64,000 bases of DNA from Leptobrachium leishanense. Taxonomy: Eukaryota; Chordata; Amphibia; Anura; Megophryidae. The stretch is from assembly GCA_009667805.1 (NCBI GenBank), contig CM019067.1:69210997-69274996 (forward strand). The letters are read 5' to 3'. Shown piece after piece: positions 46,783 to 56,159 of the stretch (its first letter is position 1; each line of letters begins with the position of its first letter). Made by a program: the position numbers and the translations under genes. The notes under the pieces are model-generated. The model worked only from the letters and a program-made list of their open reading frames with translations, did not search any database and had not been told where the DNA came from.

Positions 46783-47506
46783 GGGCCAAATTACAATCTT
46801 CACGCAAACGTTTGTGCCGGCGCAAAAAAACATGGACGCGAGGGGTAAAACCATTTCCACCGAATCCCGTATTGCATAGTCAGCGCAACAACCGCACGCA
46901 ATCGTCTACCGCGGGTGAACCTGTGCGAACCTTGCGCGAGTTTATTGTACTGCGCACGTCCTATACTTAACATTGTGAGCGCAAATGCGTAAGTGCGCTG
47001 GTACGCGGATGGTATTACAATCTATTTTGCAGTAATTACCGCATGGACGTTGCGCGCATAATTTTAGCGACTCCTAAAAGCTGGTGTTAATGGCAAATCT
47101 GAACAACCTGGCCGAAACCAAATACACCAGCCCAAAAAAAAAATGCTGCAAAGTATAGTTACACTTTCTACGCATACCAAACCAATAAAATGGAGAAGTT
47201 GTGCGTGTTTTTATTATTGCTGCAGCATATATACTCAGATTGACTGTGACAGGCGCAAAAACGTATCGTGAGATAATTCTTAATTCTGATTAGCTGAAAA
47301 AAACAGTGCGCACACTGATTTCTGCGCTCATCAGTACTGCGCGAGCATTTGGGCGTGTCCTGTTTGCGTGCGTTATTGTTCGCCGGATGAAAAGACCGGC
47401 GAGGATTGTAATTCCGGCAGTGATTTGCGCGCACAAAAGTTTAACGCTTGGCGTAAAAATTCATGCTTTGCGTGAGGGTTTTTGCGCGAAGATTGTAATA
47501 TAGCCC
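46783..47506. mobile_element. MITE with 26-bp inverted ends (724 bp)
   Basis: Ends match as GGGCCAAATTACAATCTTCA and, on the other strand from the right, GGGCTATATTACAATCTTCG. Flanked by TAT on both sides (46,780-46,782 and 47,507-47,509). The body is rich in GCGCGAG, GCGCAAA and ACGCAA words. No coding capacity. Superfamily not determined; a 3-bp duplication would fit Harbinger-like elements. Confidence 0.8.
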
Positions 47507-47509
47507 TAT

Positions 47510-49017
47510 ATTGGCTCTGGGAAGTTTACGACATCTCTGGTTTTCACGACGAGACTAGGAATAGGGCCGCTGGCGTTTTAGTCTAAGAACTCTATTACTA
47601 TTGGTCGCGCTGAAAGAAGAACGAGGAAGGAATAGAGGCGAGGAGATTTCATGTAACATATGGCAAATATACAGCAAAACGTAATTCTATTGGTGGGTTA
47701 CGTCGCATCCTTTTAACTAATGCTGCAATATTTGTATCTTCACCCTCGCAGCGAGTGTCCGCTCGGTTTACTTGAAAATTCAGACGGTTAATGAGTGACC
47801 CTTGAATATTTATCGTTCCTCCATCTGACACAAATAATTAGACGTCAGGTGCGAGGCTCAGCGATTTTCAGATTATTGCTAATTGCAGGGTGGGCTGACA
47901 CGTCAGCCGGTGGACCCGTATACCAGGGCTGTCGGTGACTGTGCTTTTTTTAATGGTGATGATTAAGGGAGGGCCGTGGCGGGCTGTCTCCAGTCTGCTG
48001 GCAGTTTGACTGTGGCCTAAAGTAATGGAGCTGGCAGAGTGGAATCAATTACTGGCCAATGAAGATTTTCCCACAGGTCGAGGCTTGGGAAAAAAGGACG
48101 TTCCTGCTGCCTAGACAGCTGGCATGGACTGTCCACTGGGAAAAACGCCTGTAAAAGGAGAAAACAAGGGGACAGCTCACAGTGATAAAGTGGTGGCAGA
48201 CTATAAATTTTCAAGACGGAATTGGCAGAAAGTTACACGTTTTGTACCTCAGGGTTTTTTTTTCTTCTTTTTCTATTTTTTGTCTCTCCCTGCTTCCTGC
48301 GCTACACCAGCTTTGTGGCAAAGAAAGGAAGCAAGTGACACTTTCAATAGAGAGCCCGAGACTGGGTCATCCAGTATAGTGTTTCATTTCTATAGTGCTC
48401 GAAAGACCCAGTTGAACAGTCAGTTTTGCCCTGAACAATCGCGAGTATACTGGAGCCTTGGAGCATGCAGCTCGTGAAAGCGAATTGTGCCGTGAAAAGG
48501 GACACGTTAACCCCCCGAATGCCAAAAAACAAGTCAAACGCATCATTAAATTGATAGATTAAGAAAAAGCAGTTCTGAGAGCAGGAACGCATTCCGTCTA
48601 AATAGGTGATGTATGAAGAGCGATTCTGGAGCAATCGCCATGGAAACCAGTGGAATGTTCCCACTGATTGATTAGAACATTGCTCCAGGGCTGTTCTCAA
48701 GATACAAATCCTGTCTTGTATCACCGTATTAAAAGGATTCTCCAAGCCCTATAAACACCATTGTTTACAGCAATTGTTATTATGGGGAAGATGTAAAACT
48801 TCAGCTTAAAAATGTGGGCTGACATTATAGCGATGCTCTAACAATGCCGAGTCAGCGTATCATTGTCAAGCCTCATTACAGTGAGATGCACCCCATTATT
48901 CCCCATGCTATAAGGTTGAGGGTATAACAGCGTACCCCGCAGAGTATGTTTAGGAGTGCTAACAATTAATGGCTCTTCAACTTATGGTAGAATCCAAAGC
49001 CCCTTAATGCTAAATAC
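47510..49017. other. Intergenic stretch, no gene recognised
   Basis: About 1.5 kb, unique-looking. ORFs on either strand at 47,649-48,745 lack recognisable domains; a T-rich run lies at 48,257-48,280. Confidence 0.5.
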
Positions 49018-49434
49018 TTACAGGGTTATTCAAAGAGATCCGAATGGCTGCCGAAAGGGAACCGAACGGTGAAAATCAGCGTTCAGTTACCTTTCGTGGC
49101 CATTCGGCTATCCAGAGAGCAGGCAATTCGCCAAATGTTGGCGAATTGCCTGCACATACGGTGCCTGTTCGGTGCCTGTTTGAGGGCAGTGAAATCTCCA
49201 TAGAGAAGCAATGCTTCAGCTATTCAGAGAACACAAACCAGCAGTGAAAGGTTCCCGAATTGCCCTGCCATTCGGTGGTTTCATTTGACAGGTTTATTCA
49301 GGCGAATCCCATAGGCTTCAATGTTAAAAATATTCCCGTTTTAATTAAATATCTAATAAACCATTTATTATTATATTCTGCAGTAAAAAGTCTCTTTATT
49401 TATAGATTTTATTAGGATCTTTTAACCACTTCGA

Positions 49435-50088
49435 TGCGGAGGACGTGCTCAGCGCGTCCTCCGCATGGCTGCTGGTGTGCGGAGGACGCGCTGAGCGCGT
49501 CCTCCCTTTGGGGTCAGCGTTCGGCCGGGTTCCGGCCGATCGCTGGCCCCCCCCGGTGCAGGCTGACATCCTCGATGTCAGCCCAGCATCCGGAACCGCC
49601 GCCGCTGAAATTAGGTGTCATCGCGACAGCGCGATGACACCTAATTCAGGCGCCCCCCCGCATGTGCGGAGGAGGCGCCTGAAAGGGAGGGGGGGAGGTC
49701 CTTCGGACCTCTCTCCCTCCCGATCGGCGGCGTTGCGGGGGTTAACCCAGGCACCATTTGGAAGGGCACAGCCTGCCCTTCCAAATGGTGCCTGGCATTA
49801 ACCCATGGGGAGCTGGATCGCGAATCGGCGCTGAAAAGCGCCGGTTCGTGATCCTTTCCTGGAGCTGGCCGACATCTTGGATGTCGGCCAAGCCTCTGGG
49901 AACTCCCCCTGAGGACTGGCTTCATCGTGCGTAGCACGATGACGCCAGTCCTAGAGTTAACCCCTAACTGCCACCAACGGTGGAGATAGGGAGTTCCAAT
50001 GAACTCCCTATCTCCCGATCCGTGGCAGCTAGGGGTTAAAGTCTGGTATGGTTGGATCGGCCAGAGCATGGCCATTCCAACGATACCA
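49435..50088. repeat. Chain of about 13 consecutive hairpins
   Basis: Successive self-complementary units occupy nearly all bases: 49,435-49,465; 49,481-49,505; 49,510-49,550; 49,561-49,583; 49,610-49,645; 49,647-49,681; 49,685-49,721; 49,739-49,804 (with a perfect 22-bp stem, 49,747-49,768 with 49,774-49,795); 49,815-49,854; 49,866-49,890; 49,912-49,952; 49,957-50,039; 50,043-50,088. Stems differ from each other, but the run 49,510-49,645 resembles 49,815-49,952, suggesting an old module duplication. No ORF here is credible. Confidence 0.9.
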
Positions 50089-50094
50089 AACACT

Positions 50095-50639
50095 ACAGTG
50101 AAAAAAGTTTTTTAAAAAAAATTAAAATTAAAAATAAAAATAAAAATATATTTTAAAAAAATTATAAAAAAAAAATAAACATTTTTTTTTCTTTTTTTTG
50201 GTTCGTTAATGCAGCAATATTGTTCCCATTTCAATTATAATGTGAACAATGATGCTGCACTAACGATTTTTGTATGCGGTGCGTTTGTTAAAGTTCGTGT
50301 AATTTTCCCCAAAAAAAAATGTAATGAGACCCCATCTCTAATTTTTTTAACAAGCGCACCCCATACAAAATATAACCGCAATTGCTCGCATGTTAAAATG
50401 TGAAAAAAACACTTTACACGTTGTAAATTATTGAAAATACATATTTTATTGCATTTTTTGTTATAATATACAGACAGGTCATGACGTATACATATAATAA
50501 TGACATATTATGAATCTACCGAGTCTGACGGAAAGAACGATATATAATATGTCTGGGTCATATATTAAAATAAGCCTTCAAAACACGTTTAAACATGATG
50601 AGCAAAACCGGTAAATATGACCTCAGCACAGAGGCGGGA
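50095..50639. other. A/T-rich low-complexity DNA with one further hairpin
   Basis: 50,100-50,200 is almost pure A/T. A hairpin at 50,211-50,258 (GCAGCAATATTGTTC ... GAACAATGATGCTGC) recurs in opposite orientation at 59,763-59,808. The rest has no recognisable feature. Confidence 0.6.
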
Positions 50640-51695
50640 AATGCCTCATAGAAACATAGAAAAATGTCGGCAGATAAGAACCTTTCGGCCCATCTAGTCT
50701 GCCCAATTACATGGATACTTTACCTGGATTTATCTTTTGTTTAGGATAGCCTTATGCCTATCCCATGCCTGCTTAAATTCAATTACTGTTTTGGCCTCTA
50801 CCACTTCTACTGGAAGACTGTTCCATGTATCCACCACCCGCTCAGTAAAATAATGCTTCCTGATGTTACTTTTAAACCTTTGCCCCTCTAATCTAAGACT
50901 ATGTCCTCTTGTTTTGCTATTTTGTTTCCTTTTAAATATACTCCCTTCCTCTACCTTGTGGATTCCCTTTACGTATTTAAATGTTTCTATCATATCTCCT
51001 CTGTCTCGTCTTTTTTCCAAGCTGTACATGTTAAGATCATTAAGCCTTTCTTGGTAACCTTTCTCCTTGAAGCCGTACACCATTTTAGTAGCCCTTCTCT
51101 GAACTCTCTCCAAGATGTCTATATCCTTCTGGAGATACGGTCTCCAGTACTGCACACAGTACTCCAAGTGAGGTCTCACCAGTGCTCTGTACAGTGGCAT
51201 GAGCACTTCCCTTTTCCTACTGCTAATACCTCTCCCTACACAACCAAGCATTCTGCCAGCATTTCCTGCTGCTCTATTACATTGACTACTTACCTTTAGA
51301 TCCTCTGAAATAATAACCCCTAAATCCCTTTCCTCAGATGTTGAGGTTAGGACTGTATCAAATATTCTATATTCAGCCCTTGGGTTTTTACGTCCCAGGT
51401 GCATTATCTTGCACTTATCCACATTAAAACTCAATTGCCACAACTCCGACCATTTTTTTAGTTTACCTAAATCATTTGTCATTTGGCTGATCCCTCCAGG
51501 AACGTCAACCCTGTTGCAAATCTTTGTGTCATCAGCAAAAAGACATACTTTTCCATTAATACCTTCTGCAATATCACTAATAAAAATATTAAAGAGAATG
51601 GGTCCAAGTACTGACCCCTGAGGTACCCCACTGGTAACAAGACCTTGCGCCGAATAAACTCCATTTACCACAACCCTCTGTTGTCTGTCACACAG
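50640..51695 (-). mobile_element. CR1/L2-type LINE, 5'-truncated (copy 1)
   Basis: On the minus strand it starts within the reverse transcriptase, runs through the ORF stop, and ends in a 3' UTR finishing with TTTCTATGTTTCTATG. The same 3' end occurs at 56,521-56,930 on the plus strand. It lies within the TTAA-flanked element, close to its right end. Confidence 0.85.
50730..51695 (-). pseudogene. LINE reverse transcriptase, C-terminal half (open frame)
   Basis: The C-terminal two thirds of a CR1/L2-superfamily reverse transcriptase. The real homology begins at CDRQQRVVVNGVYS; upstream codons in the same open frame (to 51,794) translate MITE sequence. Catalytic and family blocks follow: GVPQGSVLGPILFNIFISD, CLFADDTKI (catalytic Asp pair), LSFNVDKCKIMHLG, ERDLGVIISEDLK, ALVRPHLEYCVQYW and LERVQRRATKMVYG. 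The C-terminus ends AWDRHKAILNKR. The frame is uninterrupted for the whole retained length, so the insertion may be fairly young. Without the N-terminal endonuclease and the start of the polymerase it cannot function. Confidence 0.9.
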
Positions 51696-52268
51696 CAGCG
51701 AAAGGGTTAAGCATATTTCGGGATTTTTTTGCAAAACATTTTTTCCTTTTTTAAGGTTTTTTCTTTTTTTTGTAACAGCCCTTTTTATTATCATTCATTG
51801 GATCTTATGTGTAAATTTCAGACATTTTCGTTCTGTAGTTTCTTTGCAAACAGCGTTTCACTTTTCAAACATTCAAGCGTACTGGTTTTTCTCACTCTGC
51901 GGTGTCGGCTTTTTCCGGCGACTGCTCTGCGTGTGATCGGCTCCTGCTTGGGTTTCTCCGGCGTGTTCGGCGGGGTTAATCCAGATGTTTTTGCCGGTTT
52001 CGGTGTGTGTTCGCCCTGGTTTTGCGGTGAGTTTTCGCCGGGTTTGCGGCGACTTTTCCCTGAATTACGGGGACCCTGTGGTACTTGCTGAATACACCGC
52101 AAGGTCGCTGAAATGGGATCTCCAAATCGCATCAAATTGAAGAGAATGAAAGTCACCGAACGTGCAGTGACTTTTCGATTCGCTTTGAATAACCCTGTTA
52201 GTCTAACCAACTAGTAATTTGCTCGGCTCCCAACCCTAAGCTCCCAGCACCCTTACCCCATAACCCAA

Positions 52269-52399
52269 GGGGTCAGCAGCCTCGACCCTCCAGATGTTTT
52301 GCAACTATGTTTCCCATGAGTCTCTGCCATCCTAATGAGACGCTGAGCATCATGGGAGATGCAGTTCCAAAACATCTGGAGGGCTAAGGTTGCTGACCC
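52269..52399. repeat. Hairpin MITE (hAT-like snapback), copy 1
   Basis: Near-perfect inverted arms: GGGTCAGCAGCCTCGACCCT then CCAGATGTTTTG, returning as CAAAACATCTGGAGGGCTAA and GGTTGCTGACCC. The loop includes CATGGGAGATGCAGTTCC-like sequence common in vertebrate hAT-type MITEs (from memory). No target duplication seen. Confidence 0.75.
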
Positions 52400-52400
52400 G

Positions 52401-52745
52401 TGCTCCTAACATATGGAAATATATCAGCGACACTGAAATCCAAAGGCAATAATCTGTGGTCCTGGGCAATGCCGACTAACCCCTGTCTTAACCTCACCCC
52501 ACTAGGTCTAACCCCAAGCAATTAACACAGGGGACAGGAACCTTAGCCCTCCAGATATTTTGAAACTGCATCTCCCCTGGTGCTCAGATACTCATTAGAC
52601 CGGAAAAAGCCTCATGGGAAGTGTAGTTCCAAAATATCTGGAGGGCCAAGGTTGCTGACCCCTGCTCCTGACATATGCAAACAAATCAGCGACACTGAAA
52701 TCCAAAGGCTATAATCCGTGTTCCTGGGCAATGTCGATTGGATTG
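52401..52745. repeat. About 262-bp tandem duplication carrying the hairpin MITE
   Basis: Sequence after copy 1 (TGCTCCTAACATATGG ... ATCAGCGACACTGAAATCCA) recurs after copy 2 (TGCTCCTGACATATGC ...), offset 262 bp, and the MITE itself is offset about 262-264 bp. So the MITE and its right flank were duplicated together. Confidence 0.85.
52530..52662. repeat. Hairpin MITE (hAT-like snapback), copy 2
   Basis: Same family as 52,269-52,399 (GGGGACAGGAACCTTAGCCC ... CCAAGGTTGCTGACCCC). Arises by the local duplication rather than by independent insertion. Confidence 0.75.
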
Positions 52746-52977
52746 GTTCTGTGTGTACTCCATGTTGGTCCCTTTCTGCAAGCTCTGAATGCTCTCCATC
52801 ATGATGTTCCCTAACATCATGCAAAATGTCTGTATCAAAAAACCAAGAGCCACCCCTTCCCGTGTCTCCCAGCAGCTACAATGGTTATAGTTCTTGGAGA
52901 GTCTATTTAATGGCATGATACAACCTAGATTAAAATGTAATTAGTTCGTTAAACGGTCTTCTTTTTCTTTTTTAGAA

Positions 52978-53168
52978 AGGATTTTACCAGGAAGGATACA
53001 TTGAGATTTCTCTCGTTTTCAAGTATGTCCTGGGTGGCGAGTATGTACCGTTAGGTGTCTTGCCCAAGGACACTTACTGGAGAGGTGCTCTTGCTGGGAT
53101 CGAACCCATGACTCCACAGGCTCTCTCCACGCAGAAGCAGCAATGTTACCTCTACTCCACCCAACCGG
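52978..53168 (-). repeat. tRNA-derived SINE, copy 2, uninterrupted
   Basis: Aligns with both halves of copy 1 (1451-1498 and 3150-3290). The Tc1 target is intact here as TTTTCAAGTATGTCCTGG, with its TA at 53,024-53,025. The B-box equivalent is decayed (GGGATCGAACCC, one base lost). Confidence 0.75.
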
Positions 53169-53472
53169 TATAAAGGGGTTAATGTGCAATAGCACTTATT
53201 GAAAGGTAAAATGCTATGCTCTTCACATGGATGGCTTAAGACCAGGACTTAAGGTCCCTTATAAAAAACATGCTCATTAATCTTGTCAGCTGTTGGTATG
53301 TGGGAATAAAACATTACCCAAGGCCAACAGGGCCACAACCTGAGACCAATAACACAGTGTTTTCGCCTGGGCTTCCTGACCCTTTGATGATCGAATCCTC
53401 TGTCAAACATTGAGAGTCGGGAGATGGAGACCACCAGTGTACCTTACACGGAGGTGAGGAACATTGTGACAT
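53169..53472. other. Intergenic stretch, no gene recognised
   Basis: No recognisable repeat or coding motif. Confidence 0.5.
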
Positions 53473-53484
53473 TTATTTAGCTTG

Positions 53485-53817
53485 AGAGAAAAGGGGTTTG
53501 TGAGGGTCTTGAGAACGAGCAGCGGCTCTAGTGGTCTGCTCTACGGTGGGGCTCGCTCAGGTCTCACAGGGTTTTAGTTCGATTGTGCCATCACAGGAAC
53601 AACTGCTCCATACATAAATCAGACGCAATCACCCAGAAAGGGTGGCCGGTACTGACTGCCAAGGAGGTCACCCCTGCACGAGAGGTGCAGCAACCCCGAC
53701 GAGTGTTTCAGCCTTGTTAGGCCTCGTCGGCCTTGTGAGACCTCAGCAGGACCCACCGTAGAACAGGCCACTAGTGCCGTTGCTCGTTCTCAGAACCCTC
53801 ACAAACCTCTCTTTTAC
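53485..53817. mobile_element. Foldback element with about 90-bp inverted arms and 12-bp target duplication
   Basis: The left arm (GGTTTGTGAGGGTCTTGAG ... GAACGAGCAGCGGC ... GGTCTCACA, 53,495-53,578) returns inverted at about 53,727-53,808. The middle is about 150 bases. TTATTTAGCTTG is repeated exactly at 53,473-53,484 and 53,818-53,829. It codes for nothing. A 12-bp duplication is longer than usual for Tc1, hAT, piggyBac or Harbinger elements; the superfamily is open. Confidence 0.75.
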
Positions 53818-53829
53818 TTATTTAGCTTG

Positions 53830-53976
53830 CATCACTGTATATAGCGATATACGGAACTTTGAAAATCTTTTCTTGAAGAATAGACATACAGTATGATGCC
53901 GGCCCAGGATGCACAGGTTGTCAGAATGGTTCTTCTTCAGAGTACTGAGTATTTCGCAATGAGGTGCACTTTGAGT
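53830..53976. other. Short spacer, nothing recognised
   Basis: Unique-looking sequence up to the TA target of Tc1-like copy A3. Confidence 0.5.
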
Positions 53977-54252
53977 TACAGTCAGGTCCAGAAATATTGG
54001 GACATCGACACAATTCTAACATCTTTGGCTCTATACACCACCACAATGGAGTTGGAATGAAACAAACACATTGTGCTTTAACTGCAGACTGTCAGCTTTA
54101 ATTTGAGGGTATGTACATCCAACTCAGGTGAACGGTGTAGGACTTACAGCAGTTTTCAGATGTGCCTCCCACTTGTTAAGGGACCAAAAGTAATGGGACA
54201 GAATAATAATCATAAATCAAACTTTCCCTTCTTTTTTTTGTATTCTGAAGCT

Positions 54253-54258
54253 TTTATT
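54253..54258 (-). promoter_or_regulatory. LINE polyadenylation signal (minus strand)
   Basis: TTTATT on the plus strand, AATAAA on the minus strand, about 20 bases before the A-run at the insertion edge. Confidence 0.7.
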
Positions 54259-54778
54259 GAAGTGATAAACAGGAATCAGATAATATACAAACGAATAAGG
54301 ATCATATAGAAATAGCAGAAAAGTGTAATATACAATCGTTATCATATGAAATAATCCAGTAGAGACATTGTAAATTAAAATCCAGTTGGCAAGTAATGAC
54401 CGGTACATGCATTCTCTTCATACCGGGAAACAAGCACGTATATTAATGGAGAAAAGCAAGTGAGTGAAGGAAGAGTAGGAATATAATAAGGGTGTAGGTA
54501 AGGGAAGTATAAAAGAGGGAGGAGAGAGAGAGGAGCAAAGGGAGGAAGACAGAGGGAGAAAAAAAAAAGGGGGGAAAGGGTACAGTAATTTGGGGGGGAA
54601 GGGAGGAGGAGCGACCCGCGAAGGAGGACCACGACATATCTCCAATATAAGGCGCGAGAGAAAGCGGTCCATCTCTCATCCTCTTCCTCGCTCCAATCGG
54701 TATTCGTCCTCAATCATGTGAGGCATGTGGTGCGGTCGGGTCTGCTCGCGGACACTCTTCGTGGGATCTCTGTTTATG

Positions 54779-55108
54779 TTACAAGACTACGATATTAGTG
54801 GGTTCGATTCTCCGGCGGAATGCAGACGAAGTGCCGAACCCATCCCAGTAGAACCATTTCAGCAAATGATTTGGGTCTTGTCTTTCTGATTGTTGGGCGG
54901 CTAGGTTATCAACTGCTCTCAAGTGTTCAATTGCTTCCGCCCATTCCATAAATGAAGGGACCTCTAACGATCTCCAGTGAGCTGGTATAAGGCGTCTCGC
55001 AGCCAAGATGAGGTGCAGGGCCACTGAGTTACGTAACGTTTGTTGCTTTCCAGGCAAATGCAGAAGAAGATACACTGCTGGTGCAAAAGGCAAATCCAGC
55101 CCGTAACT
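54779..55108 (-). pseudogene. LINE ORF2, extreme C-terminus
   Basis: Encodes LHLILAARRLIPAHWRS, then SFMEWAEAIEHLRAVDNL, to the stop after TNIVVL. This corresponds to ILNVAKSLIPLYWKR and WFIKMEELRVVERL at the end of the large LINE (about 40,890-41,010), so both belong to the L1/Tx1 group but to different families. Only the last ~110 residues were copied before reverse transcription stopped. The ATG at the start of the open frame (55,153) lies in Tc1 sequence and is accidental. Confidence 0.8.
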
Positions 55109-55121
55109 TCCATCTCCCTTC

Positions 55122-56159
55122 TTAATACTTGGTTGCAAATCCTTTGCAGTCAATCACAGCCTGAAGTCTGGAACACATAGACATCACCAGACGCTGGGTT
55201 TCATCCCTGGTGATGCTCTGCCAGGCCTCTACTGCAACTGTCTTCAGTTCCTGCTTGTTCTTGTGGCATTTTCCCTTCAGTTTTGTCTTCAGCAAGTGAA
55301 ATGCATGCTCAATGGGATTCAGGTCAGGTGATTGACTTGGCCATTGCATAACATTCCACTTCTGTCCCTTCAAAAACTCTTTGGTTGCTTTTGCAGTATG
55401 CTTTGGGTCATTGTCCATCTGCACTGTGAAGCGCCGTCCAATGAGTTCTGCAGCATTTGGCTGAATGTGAGCAGATAATATTGCCCGAAACACTTCAGAA
55501 TTCATCCTGCTGCTTTTCTCAGCAGTCACATCATCAATAAATACAAGAGAACCAGTTCCATTGGCAGCCATACATGCCCACGCCATGACACTACCACCAT
55601 CATGCTTCACTGATGAGGTGGTATGCTTAGGATCATGAGCAGTTCCTTTCCTTCTCCATGCTCTTCTCTTCCCATCACTCTGGTACAAGTTGATCTTGGT
55701 CTCATCTGTCCATAGGATCTTGTTCCAGAACTGTGAAGGCTTTGGTAGGTGTTGTTTGGTAAACTCTAATCTGGCCTTCCTGTTTTTGAGGCTCACCAAT
55801 GGTTTACATCTTGTGGTGAACCCTCTGTATTCACTCTGGTGAAGTCTTCTCTTGATTGTTGACTTTGACACACATACACCTACCTCCTGGAGAGTGTTCT
55901 TCATCTGGCCAACTGTTGTGAAGGGAGTTTCCTTCACTAGGGACAGAATTCTTCGGTCATCCACCACAGTTGTTTTCCATGGTCTCCCGGGTCTTTTGGT
56001 GTTGCTGAGCTCACCGGTGCGTTCCTTCTTTTTGCGAATGTTCCAAACACTTGTTTTGGCCACGCCTAATGTTCTTGTTATCTCTCTGATGGGTTTGTTT
56101 TGTTTCTTCAGCCTAATGATGGCTTGCTTCACTGATAGTGACAGCTCTTTGGATCTCAT
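55122..56159 (-). CDS. Tc1-like DD34E transposase, uninterrupted (copy A3)
   Basis: A 345-residue transposase, the usual length, starting MRSKELSLSVKQAI. The open frame extends 78 codons upstream into the inverted repeat, but copies A1-A3 agree best from this Met. Domain order: helix-turn-helix region (about 1-60), AT-hook-like RPGRPWKT (about 65-72), second helix-turn-helix (about 80-115, TTVGQMKNTLQEVGV), then the DDE domain with WTDETK, QMDNDPKHT and [11 protein letters not shown]; 34 residues separate the second Asp and the Glu. All three catalytic acids are present. Oddities against A1/A2: the GRPR motif is GRPW (a CpG-type Arg-to-Trp change), VKHGGGS is VKHDGGS, and KCPKN is KCHKN. It can be translated in principle; activity is doubtful. 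Confidence 0.9.
   Translation of the reverse strand: MRSKELSLSVKQAIIRLKKQNKPIREITRTLGVAKTSVWNIRKKKERTGELSNTKRPGRPWKTTVVDDRRILSLVKETPFTTVGQMKNTLQEVGVCVSKSTIKRRLHQSEYRGFTTRCKPLVSLKNRKARLEFTKQHLPKPSQFWNKILWTDETKINLYQSDGKRRAWRRKGTAHDPKHTTSSVKHDGGSVMAWACMAANGTGSLVFIDDVTAEKSSRMNSEVFRAILSAHIQPNAAELIGRRFTVQMDNDPKHTAKATKEFLKGQKWNVMQWPSQSPDLNPIEHAFHLLKTKLKGKCHKNKQELKTVAVEAWQSITRDETQRLVMSMCSRLQAVIDCKGFATKY

Larger units (their letters stand above)
49426..51706. mobile_element. piggyBac-like non-autonomous element flanked by TTAA
   Basis: TTAA stands at 49,422-49,425 and 51,707-51,710. The ends read CCACTTCGATGC on the left and, from the other strand on the right, CCCTTTCGCTGC. piggyBac elements insert at TTAA and begin CCY; frog piggyBac-like elements often begin CCCTTT. 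The left part is a chain of hairpins; the right part is almost all a LINE fragment, leaving only about 15 bases of terminal sequence beyond it. No piggyBac transposase is encoded. Assignment inferred from the TTAA and the short ends. Confidence 0.6.
49021..52197. mobile_element. MITE family D, copy D2, interrupted by a piggyBac-like element
   Basis: Left end CAGGGTTATTCAAAGAGATC and right end GATTCGCTTTGAATAACCCTG are inverted, and TTA flanks both (49,018-49,020 and 52,198-52,200). The outer blocks (49,021-49,421 and 51,711-52,197) align with D1, including AAAAAGTCT(C/A)TTTATTTAT on the left and GTAACAG(C/G)CCTTT on the right. The middle 2.3 kb is an insertion. Confidence 0.8.
54234..55114 (-). 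mobile_element. 5'-truncated Tx1/L1-like LINE inserted in Tc1-like copy A3
   Basis: On the minus strand it ends with AATAAA and an A-run (complement of 54,232-54,260). TCCCTTCTT is present at both junctions (54,225-54,233 and 55,115-55,123), a 9-bp target duplication whose left edge merges with the T-run. The uninterrupted site is visible in A1 (1744-1757). The coding part is the end of an L1/Tx1-type ORF2. Confidence 0.88.

Noticed and set aside
49434..50093. ORFs of 67-150 residues across the hairpin chain
   Set aside because: Open on both strands because of palindromic GC-rich sequence; no domain.
54375..54713. Pro/Leu/Ser-rich minus-strand ORFs
   Set aside because: They translate purine-rich low-complexity DNA of the inserted LINE and have no motif.
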